Assembly: GCA_011800805.1 (NCBI GenBank)
Contig: MPNW01000730.1
Location: 57,025 to 75,128, forward strand
Reading direction: 5' to 3'
DNA from: Hirudo medicinalis
Taxonomy: Eukaryota > Annelida > Clitellata > Hirudinida > Hirudinidae
Length of the DNA stretch: 18,104 nucleotides
The position numbers and the translations under genes are program-made. The notes beneath the pieces were generated by a model. That model saw nothing but the letters and a program-made list of their open reading frames with translations, did no database searches and was not told the origin of the DNA. Below are positions 10,501 to 14,792 of the stretch, piece after piece (the first letter of the stretch is position 1; each line of letters starts with the position of its first letter).

Positions 10501-10791
10501 ATTTTGAAAATTTATTACAAATTTTACAATTACAATTTTATACAATTACAATTTTATACAAATATTCAAATTGACAAAGGAATTTATTAATCTCCTTTTT
10601 GAATTAAAAATTTACATTCGTGTTATTCAAATAAGTAATAAGTGATTTAATTCTGTAATATCTAATTTGTGATATGAAAATCAACATTATCTTAACCTAT
10701 TTCGCCTCTGTTGATATACTTATTATTTTTTCATAAAGGTGGAATCTCTGAAACCTCTTCCAGTGCCAGCGATAATCGTTCGATAGCCTAA
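1462..10791 (+). CDS. Gene 1: multi-cbEGF type I membrane protein (3' part, 14 exons seen)
   Basis: Gene 1 is assembled from exons with matching phase-1 borders: 1462-1575, 2828-2962, 4297-4422, 4845-4970, 6930-7067, 7393-7518, 7927-8064, 8355-8480, 8799-8927, 9028-9150, 9655-9789, 9980-10108, 10214-10405 and 10739-10791. The product has a Cys-containing linker, one atypical EGF module, ten cbEGF modules that mostly keep the D-x-D/N-E-C and Asn/Asp-hydroxylation consensus (C-x-N-x4-Y/F-x-C), a TM helix and a cytoplasmic tail of under 30 residues without ITIM/ITAM-like motifs. The 5' exons, expected by analogy with gene 2 to encode a signal peptide, a novel domain and WSC, lie left of the window. 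Function is not known; a calcium-stabilised adhesion or recognition receptor is the best inference. One splice donor (after 9150) is GC rather than GT. All exon calls rest on sequence reading without transcripts. Confidence 0.85.
1780..2310 (-). mobile_element. Non-LTR retrotransposon RT C-terminal fragment, frameshifted
   Basis: The minus strand reads a typical distal part of a non-LTR retrotransposon polyprotein: 'NKWYEHTP', 'TILWDYAIITDRKI', 'NRPDIVIYD', then 'VVPVVVGALGTL' and 'ISLLGTAHILRKVL'. The parts lie in different frames: the first ends at a stop near 2140 and the last is open at 2129-1866, with frame changes near 2140 and at an A run near 2080, so the copy is dead. After the stop comes a short 3' region, and on the plus strand it borders an ATT run at 1760-1774, which may be the element's tail. 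The exact clade is uncertain (R2-like or a relative). It lies in the gene 1 intron 1576-2827. Confidence 0.8.
2311..2827. other. Intron remainder, nothing recognised
   Basis: This is AT-rich sequence between the RT fragment and the EGF exon. An open frame covers 2223-2540, but it overlaps the antisense of the retroelement and shows no family motif. I see no exon, repeat or signal here apart from short ATT runs near 2298. Confidence 0.6.
2828..2962 (+). CDS. Gene 1 exon: atypical EGF-like module
   Basis: The exon is phase 1-1, 45 codons, and starts 'DCSDNNGNCGAMKC'. Six Cys follow the pattern C-x6-C-x4-C-x15-C-x-C-x11-C, with an unusually long C3-C4 loop. It lacks the DxDEC calcium motif. The paralogous exon in gene 2 (17555-17680) shares the 'DCSxNNGxCGxMxCQ' start. 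The acceptor tract (ending CTTGAAG) is weak. The donor is GTATGA. Confidence 0.85.
3225..3450 (+). mobile_element. tRNA-derived SINE (Glu-like head plus second tRNA-like unit)
   Basis: Positions 3248-3319 form a tRNA-Glu-like unit: A box GGTCTAATGGTTAAGAT, B box GGATTCGAATCCC, and an acceptor-like stem that extends to a perfect 12-bp pairing of 3244-3255 with 3311-3322. The anticodon stem pairs poorly, so this is a tRNA relic and not a working tRNA. The motif TGGCCGAAGTGG occurs both just before it (3231) and about 145 bp on (3375), where it looks like a Ser/Leu-type A box with a B-box-like GTTCGCAACCC near 3430. A degraded copy of the Glu-like unit occurs on the minus strand at 17193-17252, which supports a dispersed SINE family. 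Confidence 0.7.
3520..3964 (+). mobile_element. Ty3/gypsy integrase C-terminal fragment, broken
   Basis: Frame from 3535 reads the end of a gypsy-type integrase: 'DDWDKYFQRFLMAYRGAVH', 'TGVSPQTAKMTFGREIRLP', then after an in-frame TAG at 3775-3777 'ARYDRQT', 'FKEGDQVWFYNP' and 'PKLQRDWEGPY'. The last is the GPY/F module. Directly after GPY the sequence jumps to a short end 'IRDEQI', a stop and a purine run, so the segment between was probably deleted. A TAA lies just upstream of the left end. The element is dead and occupies the gene 1 intron 2963-4296. Confidence 0.9.
3965..4271 (+). mobile_element. Probable LTR of the gypsy element
   Basis: It begins TGTTATAACC right after a purine run (GAAGGGGGCA) and contains AATAAA at 4233-4238. 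It is followed by a small AT/GC hairpin (CGGCTTAA...TTAAGCCCG) and may end TTACA at 4271. The right border is approximate because no partner LTR is present. An open stretch of about 40 codons from roughly 4047 to 4168 shows no motif. The inferred end is only about 25 bp from the splice acceptor of the next exon. Confidence 0.5.
3972..4045. repeat. Inverted repeat, about 15-bp arms
   Basis: CCGTGGAACTAAAAT near 3972 pairs with CTTTTGGTTCCACGG ending near 4045, with 9 bp perfect at the outer end and roughly 13 of 15 overall. A very AT-rich loop of about 45 bp lies between. It could be a tiny palindromic insertion (MITE-like) or part of the LTR. No target-site duplication is evident. Confidence 0.6.
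4297..4422 (+). CDS. Gene 1 exon: cbEGF 1
   Basis: Phase 1-1, 42 codons, starts 'DIDEC'. The pattern is C-x5-C-x6-C-x8-C-x-C-x11-C. The hydroxylation Asn/Asp after C3 is missing (CRYFYGSYKC). The acceptor is ATATAG with a CTAAT branch-like motif. The donor is GTTATT. Confidence 0.93.
4457..4700 (+). mobile_element. CR1/L2-like RT C-terminus with ATT tail, broken
   Basis: The frame reads 'FKFSAPWTWNSLPPTTQA', the typical 'AP..WNSLP' end of CR1/L2/Jockey-group reverse transcriptases. It is followed after a frame change by 'SFTFFKANLKTHLF', the usual 'SFK..LKTHLF' end. A TGA breaks the first frame. About 60 bp downstream is an ATT run (4673-4688), which fits the simple-repeat 3' tail of such elements. 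It lies in the intron between cbEGF 1 and 2. Confidence 0.82.
4845..4970 (+). CDS. Gene 1 exon: cbEGF 2
   Basis: Phase 1-1, 42 codons, starts 'DINEC'. The pattern is C-x5-C-x6-C-x8-C-x-C-x11-C, and 'CQNKIGGYDC' keeps the hydroxylation consensus. The acceptor is ATTTAG. The donor is GTTATT, like the previous exon. Confidence 0.93.
4971..6239. other. Long intron segment, nothing recognised
   Basis: This is the start of the longest gene 1 intron (4971-6929). Open frames at 5666-5875 (minus), 5967-6161 (plus) and 6021-6233 (minus) give no family motif; the last carries a short heptad-like stretch in another frame. I see no decayed EGF exon. The 5660-6240 part is less AT-rich than its surroundings and may be unrecognised transposon sequence. 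Confidence 0.5.
6240..6539 (+). mobile_element. Polyadenylated 3' tail of a retro-copy
   Basis: The segment ends CTCAATAAAGG followed by a pure A run at about 6530-6540, so an AATAAA signal sits immediately before poly(A), as left by reverse transcription of an mRNA or LINE-like RNA. The sequence before it (one N at 6348) has no recognisable coding potential. The left border is not known and no clear target-site duplication was found. Confidence 0.55.
6930..7067 (+). CDS. Gene 1 exon: cbEGF 3 (duplicated unit, copy 1)
   Basis: Phase 1-1, 46 codons, starts 'DINEC'. The pattern is C-x6-C-x7-C-x8-C-x-C-x13-C, with hydroxylation consensus 'CINTQGSYRC'. It is nearly identical to the exon at 7927-8064, including the upstream intron sequence. 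Confidence 0.95.
7393..7518 (+). CDS. Gene 1 exon: cbEGF 4 (duplicated unit, copy 1)
   Basis: Phase 1-1, 42 codons, starts 'DIDEC'. The pattern is C-x5-C-x6-C-x8-C-x-C-x11-C, with consensus 'CMNTDGYYRC'. The acceptor TTATTTTTCAG is strong. It is paralogous to the exon at 8355-8480, although more diverged than the partner exon pair. Confidence 0.95.
7800..7890. repeat. (AAT)n imperfect microsatellite
   Basis: This is an interrupted AAT run in the intron between cbEGF 4 and 5. It ends exactly where the duplicated segment (from 7884) begins, so it marks the duplication boundary. It may be the simple-repeat tail of an older insertion, but no element body is recognisable beside it. Confidence 0.85.
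7927..8064 (+). CDS. Gene 1 exon: cbEGF 5 (duplicated unit, copy 2)
   Basis: Phase 1-1, 46 codons, starts 'DIDEC'. The pattern is C-x6-C-x7-C-x8-C-x-C-x13-C, with consensus 'CKNTRGSFLC'. It shares 'CDCSSGY' and 'DSD' near the last Cys with cbEGF 3. Confidence 0.95.
8355..8480 (+). CDS. Gene 1 exon: cbEGF 6 (duplicated unit, copy 2)
   Basis: Phase 1-1, 42 codons, starts 'DNDEC', with Asn where the other modules mostly have Ile. The pattern is C-x5-C-x6-C-x8-C-x-C-x11-C, with consensus 'CNNSPGSYLC'. It is paralogous to cbEGF 4. The acceptor is TTTCAAG. The donor is GTGTGC. Open frames at 8358-8654 on plus and 8400-8666 on minus are shadows. Confidence 0.93.
8799..8927 (+). CDS. Gene 1 exon: cbEGF 7
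   Basis: Phase 1-1, 43 codons, starts 'DMDEC'. The pattern is C-x4-C-x6-C-x8-C-x-C-x13-C, with consensus 'CSNNIGSYEC'. The acceptor is TATCAG. The donor GTAAAT is good. Confidence 0.94.
9028..9150 (+). CDS. Gene 1 exon: cbEGF 8, non-canonical GC donor
   Basis: Phase 1-1, 41 codons, starts 'DLDEC'. The pattern is C-x4-C-x6-C-x8-C-x-C-x11-C, with consensus 'CTNVPGTYAC'. Where every other exon has G|GT, this one has G|GCTAGT at 9151. Reading on gives Gly then TAG at once. Either a GC-AG intron is used or the chain ends here; intact downstream exons favour the first. Confidence 0.9.
9151..9654. other. Intron, nothing recognised
   Basis: This 504-bp AT-rich intron begins GC and ends CCAAG before 'DIDEC'. 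The minus-strand open frame at 8988-9224 is the shadow of cbEGF 8. I see no further exon or element. Confidence 0.7.
9655..9789 (+). CDS. Gene 1 exon: cbEGF 9
   Basis: Phase 1-1, 45 codons, starts 'DIDEC'. The pattern is C-x6-C-x5-C-x8-C-x-C-x14-C, with consensus 'CSNTIGSFDC'. After C5 it reads 'PKGTE', without the usual aromatic after Gly. The acceptor ATTCCAAG is weak. The donor is GTTGAC. Confidence 0.92.
9980..10108 (+). CDS. Gene 1 exon: cbEGF 10, membrane-proximal
   Basis: Phase 1-1, 43 codons, starts 'DIDEC'. The pattern is C-x5-C-x6-C-x8-C-x-C-x11-C, with consensus 'CLNMPFGYIC'. The acceptor CTTCTTTTAG is strong. It is the last EGF module before the membrane. Its 3' end is repeated in a decayed copy at about 10803-10830. 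Confidence 0.94.
10214..10405 (+). CDS. Gene 1 exon: stalk and transmembrane helix
   Basis: Phase 1-1, 64 codons. It begins with an acidic, Thr-rich stalk of about 37 residues. A single hydrophobic helix follows (starting 'MLGIAVIGCLVILVVMAMV'), then 'TRCIVLCMRRGR', a basic stop-transfer with Cys that could be palmitoylated (inference). It makes the product a type I membrane protein if a signal peptide lies upstream as in gene 2. The acceptor is CCTCAAG. The donor GTGAGT is strong. Confidence 0.93.
10739..10791 (+). CDS. Gene 1 last exon: Ser-rich cytoplasmic tail
   Basis: After acceptor TTTTTTCATAAAG the exon reads 'GGISETSSSASDNRSIA' and stops at TAA (10789-10791). The tail is short and rich in Ser. 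No AATAAA is seen close behind; the first one is near 11298. A near-identical copy lies at 11961-12013 and does have a close AATAAA. Confidence 0.85.
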
Positions 10792-10802
10792 AATGGACTG
10801 AA

Positions 10803-11107
10803 CGACAGCCTTACTTGCAGAATTGAACACTTTAATGCAGTTCTTGGAAAGCATTTAGTGAAATGAATGTTTTGGCAAATTGCAAAATGACACACGCCAC
10901 TTGTTAAAGCTATTAATACCTCAAGATGGACCAACTGCATTAGTCAACACAACCTTTATTAACATATCAATCTCACAACCACTTAAGATACTTTTTCTCT
11001 GGCCGAATTTTATGAAAATAATTTTCTTGTTGTTAGTTCATTACTTTTCTTAATTGTCTTGGCGGTGGTTTCCCGTTGCCTTGTGCTCTGCTTGAAGAAA
11101 AGTTGTG
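10803..11107 (+). pseudogene. Decayed copy of cbEGF 10 end plus TM exon
   Basis: From about 10803 the sequence matches the end of the cbEGF 10 exon (ACTTGCAGAATTG), the following intron, and then the TM exon. The TM copy (10926-11107) keeps the acceptor CCTCAAG and the start 'GPTAL', but is 10 bp shorter than the original and frameshifted before the membrane helix, ending at a TAA. Its donor position reads GTGCAAG. It cannot encode a normal TM segment. It follows the gene 1 stop directly, in the same orientation, as a tandem duplicate. Confidence 0.85.
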
Positions 11108-11737
11108 GTGCAAGAATCTTTAGAGTGTATAAATAATTTTTGCGGTTATACTTTTGAAGTTGGTAGCTATAAATTAAAATTATTTTCAAAAGTAATTTGA
11201 GATCACTGGGCAAATTTTGTCACGCAAAAGTTAAATTGCTGTCATAAAGTGATAGATTACATTTCATTTTTAAATTGTTAAGCAGCTCCAAATTATCAAA
11301 TAAACTTATTTTGTATTTTTCATACATAAATTCAACTACCTTCTTATTGAATTATTTATAATCTCATTTGATTTCGCTAACCTATTTGTTCCAGATTTAT
11401 TTTTCTATGTCATAATTCGATATAGCCTAAACTTCTTTATTGGCATCCATTGAGATCCGATGTGTTAAAATTGATAAATTCTAAAGAAAACTCTTGCAAA
11501 ACTGCCTCCTTTGAGCTTTGAATTGTTGATCAGTCATTAAATTTATTACACACGTGTTACTGTTGCAATGCAAATGAATGATCTAGTGCAGCCAGTGAAT
11601 CCCATTGAAAGGCTTCAAAGAATTGAAAGACTTTCCAAACTGAAGAAGCAAAATTTATCTTGTGCAATTTGTTCGCTTGACAGTTTTAGAGTCATTTTTT
11701 TAGAGTCATTTGCAGTAGATATATTACATGCCACGTG
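11108..11737. other. Spacer in the decayed copy, largely unmatched
   Basis: The first 50 bp or so weakly resemble the start of the gene 1 intron after 10405. The rest has no counterpart there, so it is either an insertion or sequence lost from the other copy. An open frame at 11568-11825 (85 codons) crosses into the matching intron and shows no family motif. AATAAA near 11298 could serve the gene 1 transcript. Confidence 0.5.
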
Positions 11738-12013
11738 CTTCACGAAGTTCAAGAAAGTTATTATTTTGAAAAGATTTTATACAAATATTCAAATTGATAA
11801 AGGAATTTATTCATCTCCTTTTTGAATTAAAAATTTATATTCGTGTTATTCAAATCGTAATAAGTGATTTAATTCTGTAATATCTAATTTGTGAAATGAA
11901 AATCAACATTATCTTAACCTATTTCGCCTCTGTTGATATCCTTATTATTTTTTCATAAAGGTGGAATCTCTGAAACTTCTTCCAGTGCCATAGCTAATCG
12001 TTCGACACCCTAA
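11738..12013 (+). repeat. Second copy of the last intron end and tail exon (intact)
   Basis: This segment matches 10483-10791 with few differences apart from a short (ACAATTTT)n expansion in the first copy. It includes the acceptor TTTTTTCATAAAG and a tail exon at 11961-12013 reading 'GGISETSSSAIANRSTP' then TAA. The tail copy is open and correctly spliced in principle, so it could be an alternative last exon for gene 1. Confidence 0.85.
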
Positions 12014-12093
12014 AATGGACTGAACGACCTAACGTTAGAGACAATTTTGTTTAATTTACAGTTTTATCTTCACAGTTATTTTGTTGTTGATGC

Positions 12094-12099
12094 AATAAA
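12094..12099 (+). terminator. AATAAA polyadenylation signal
   Basis: A canonical AATAAA lies 80 bp after the stop of the second tail exon. The first tail exon lacks a close signal, so this may be the true end of gene 1 transcripts, reached by splicing to either tail. Confidence 0.5.
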
Positions 12100-12174
12100 A
12101 GTTGTTGATACAGTAAAAGCCATACGTTACCTCCACTCTACCGATATGCGCAGTATTATTGGCTTGGTGTTCAA

Positions 12175-12440
12175 GGACTGTAATTCATGCAGAATTATGT
12201 TGCTACAAAACTGACCTTGGTATAATTCGTCAAAATTTGAGATTTTCTAAAATTTACGGAGTGCAAATTAATCACACCTTGCTGAATAGACTTAGAATCA
12301 ACTCGTTATGTAAAAGAAATCACAGTAGAAGGTGGAATTTCATATTTAAATGTATTCATAATGAGTCACTTTATCTGCATATGCTAATCCAGGTATGCTG
12401 GCGATATCGAGTGTCGCAGCCTCTTCAAGAGTTATTACCA
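12175..12440 (+). pseudogene. Decayed copy of the gene 2 first exon
   Basis: One frame reads 'IDLESTRYVKEITVEGGISY', which aligns with 'IDLKSTHMVHSIKVQGEISY' of gene 2 exon 1. DNA similarity continues upstream to the region after the signal peptide and downstream to about the 'FCIYNRSW' part. A TGA just before the match and TAGs and frame changes elsewhere make it non-coding. The 101-codon open frame at 12159-12464 is in another frame and is not a gene. Confidence 0.8.
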
Positions 12441-12479
12441 CGAAGACGGATTGTCCGAAAATAACGCGAAGGGAGAGGG

Positions 12480-12572
12480 AAATAAACTTAATATAATAAT
12501 AATATATATAATATTATATATTACTTAACGTAACGTAATAATTATAACGCAATAATATATTATATAATATAA
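12480..12572. repeat. AT-rich imperfect palindrome
   Basis: TA-rich runs around 12490-12522 and 12550-12572 are imperfect inverted repeats of each other, with a repeated CGTAA motif between. It may extrude as a hairpin. Function is not known; it may be a simple expansion. Confidence 0.55.
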
Positions 12573-12729
12573 ACTTACATATGTGAAACATCCTCTCGGT
12601 TGCTAACTGTTACAGGCAATTTTTATCATTAAGAATGTGCTGATATACTCTGTTGGCAAGTGCACACTAATCACTTTGGAACTAAGCGATTTGAAATAAA
12701 TCTCATATAAAAGTATTAATTCATTTCAG

Positions 12730-12785
12730 TAGTGTTAATAGACAATTTCATCGGTTGCTTTAGAGAAACTAAGCTAGACATGTAA
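12730..12785 (+). pseudogene. Decayed copy of the first WSC exon
   Basis: After an intact acceptor TTCATTTCAG it reads 'VLIDNFIGCFRETKLDM' then TAA (12783-12785). Gene 2 reads 'VLIDNFFGCYELKT' at the same point. No second WSC exon is found downstream. Its order after the decayed first exon matches gene 2, so both belong to one dead paralogue. Confidence 0.82.
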
Positions 12786-13460
12786 TACAAATGAAAGTTA
12801 AATACTAATAATACAAATGATACTATTGAAAGTTGTATTTTTAAATAAAGCAAATATTTTTATAAATTAAATTGTTTTAAAACATTTTCGTTTAAAATCT
12901 TCATCACGCTGAATATGTAATTAAGTAAATGGATATTTAGTCTTTGTCGAGTGAGACTGCAAAGTGTCCAACGATCAAACATAAAATATACGAGTCGCTA
13001 ATGACACTGAAGTGCATAGAGGCTGGAGTGGACATCTCAGAACAGAAGAGTTGAAAGAAACTGAAATGATTTCGGGGGAATATTGCGGCCTGGAAATATT
13101 TGAAACCCTGCTCAAACATATTACATTCAGATGACTACGTACTACTTACATTGTAGGTAATAAATATGTTTTTTTTGTAAGTGTCTGCTATTGTTTTATT
13201 CGTCCTAGAGTGGATTCTCATCATTGAAACATTATTTATTTGTATTAAATGTTTTCCTACGTTTTGAGTGCTTTGCCTTGAGTATCCCTATCGGATGTGA
13301 AAGTTCCTCTTAATGGCCATTTATATAGCGCCGCCTCTTCAGCTCGCCTGCCTGGCGGTGCAAGCCTGGTTGCTAACACATGTGTACATGTTGTATGCCG
13401 GGAAGCAGCCTTAACTTTCAGTACAGTCTTAAAACTAAAATACATGTAATACATTATATT
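12786..13460. other. Spacer, nothing recognised
   Basis: A less AT-rich stretch (12940-13120) has an antisense open frame of 60 codons without motif. Another near 13257-13454 contains a short ACACATGTGT palindrome. Neither resembles a known family. No further gene 2-like exon is seen. Confidence 0.55.
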
Positions 13461-13461
13461 T

Positions 13462-13530
13462 ATGAGTCACTTTTTCTGCATATGCTAATCCAGGTATGCT
13501 GACGATGATGAGCGTCGCAGCCACATCAGG
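13462..13530 (+). repeat. Third scrap of the first-exon relic
   Basis: TGAGTCACTT, CTGCATATGCTAATCCAGG and GTCGCAGCC match 12362-12422 in the same order and orientation. The relic at 12175-12440 includes this region. So it is either a second decayed paralogue or a duplication of the relic. Confidence 0.75.
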
Positions 13531-13611
13531 AGTTAATACCTATTTAATACTTCGATAAAAGTAGGTTTGAGCCAGGGTGCTAGTTAATCATTGACTTTTC
13601 ATGTCCCATCG

Positions 13612-13638
13612 ATGTTGTTGTTGTTGTTGTTGTTGTTA
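13612..13638. repeat. (GTT)n microsatellite
   Basis: This is a pure run of GTT of about 27 bp in intergenic sequence. Confidence 0.95.
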
Positions 13639-13639
13639 A

Positions 13640-14260
13640 TTCGCTTAGGCTGAACAAATTCACCTGGTTGTGTGACCAGACTCAAACATCTGTCAAATTT
13701 TAAAAATTACATTTATATTAATTACCAAAATATCTTAGAAAAACCTAGAAAATCATTTTCGAGATTCAACATTCAACTTTTATTTGGTTACTTGTCTCGG
13801 CCATAACACAATAAATAAACGTTTATTCTGTAAGTAGGTTAAATGAATCACATTCCTTATTTGTTAACAGGTTAATAGTAAAAAATATTTAACAAATATA
13901 AGTACCTTTTATAATTGTATATACTTCCCGGTAATTTACAATTTACAAGGTACTTCGATATTTCAAACATCAACTGTAATAAGATTCAAGTTGTACCTCG
14001 ATCGATTTCGGGTTTATTTGTAAATCAATGAGTGAGAAATTGCGTTAAGATTCTATTGCTACAAATAAATAAATGTATACAAAATCCAGAACGATCCTTT
14101 TCAAACCATTCAATGCCAAAATTAACCCAAAATGTTCAGAGACAAGACTATTATTTATCATTACAGAAAAAAATATAAAGGCTAGTAATAAATCTTCAAA
14201 TAACTAAAAATAACTGTTACCTTCAAAATAATATTTTATAGTAAATAAGATTTTCGTCGT
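13640..14260. other. Upstream region of gene 2, no gene seen
   Basis: AT-rich intergenic sequence with only short open frames. I see no exon, repeat copy or transposon motif. Confidence 0.6.
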
Positions 14261-14268
14261 TTCAGTTA

Positions 14269-14316
14269 TGACGTCATTGTTGTGTTTGCGGGTGACCTAT
14301 TTTTTTTTATATAAAA
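14269..14316 (+). promoter_or_regulatory. Candidate gene 2 promoter: CRE palindrome and TATA box
   Basis: A full TGACGTCA (CREB/ATF site) lies at 14269-14276 and TATATAAAA at 14308-14316, 32 bp apart. The first ATG is at 14342, only 34 bp after the TATA start, so the 5' leader would be almost nil if that ATG is used. Translation may instead start at 14348 (third residue) or 14399, or the leader could be trans-spliced. All of this rests on motifs alone. Confidence 0.5.
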
Positions 14317-14341
14317 TACATTTTTACGATTTCGAAACTCA

Positions 14342-14792
14342 ATGGAAATGTTGAATTCCCGCTCATCGATTTGCATAACATTGATAATTTTGCATAGAAT
14401 GGCGTTAATTCAAGCGCAAAGATATTACTACATAGCATACATAATAAGCGGAACAAAAAAGCTTAGCATTCAAGAAAGTGATAACATAACTAGTTTTGTC
14501 GGTAAACAACTTAGTGATTTGGCAATCGATTTAAAATCAACTCATATGGTACATTCGATTAAAGTACAGGGTGAGATTTCATATTTCATTGTGTTAGCAA
14601 GGAATCACTCCTTCTGCATTTATAACAGGTCATGGACACAGGGGGAATTAGAAGTAAGCGTTACACGAAACTTAAAATCTATGAACAATTGCAAAGCAGG
14701 CTCCAAAGGAACTTACACTTGTTTGAGTTACGCGAGGGTGATATTTCTTAGAGGCAATTTTAATATTAAGATTATCAGTATCAACAGTGACG
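14342..14792 (+). CDS. Gene 2 exon 1: signal peptide and unrecognised domain
   Basis: The exon begins 'MEMLNSRSSICITLIILHRM', followed by 'ALIQAQRYYYIAYIISGTKK'. The hydrophobic stretch and following AQ fit signal cleavage. The mature part has three Cys (SFCIY, NNCKAG, YTCLSY) and N-glycosylation sequons NITS, NHSF and NRSW. I recognise no named domain. The frame ends in phase 1 at donor GTAAGA. Decayed copies at 12175-12440 and 13462-13530 confirm that it is part of a repeated family. Confidence 0.88.

Noticed and set aside
12159..12464. 101-codon open frame on plus
   Set aside because: Similarity to gene 2 exon 1 is in a different frame, with stops; the open frame is chance.
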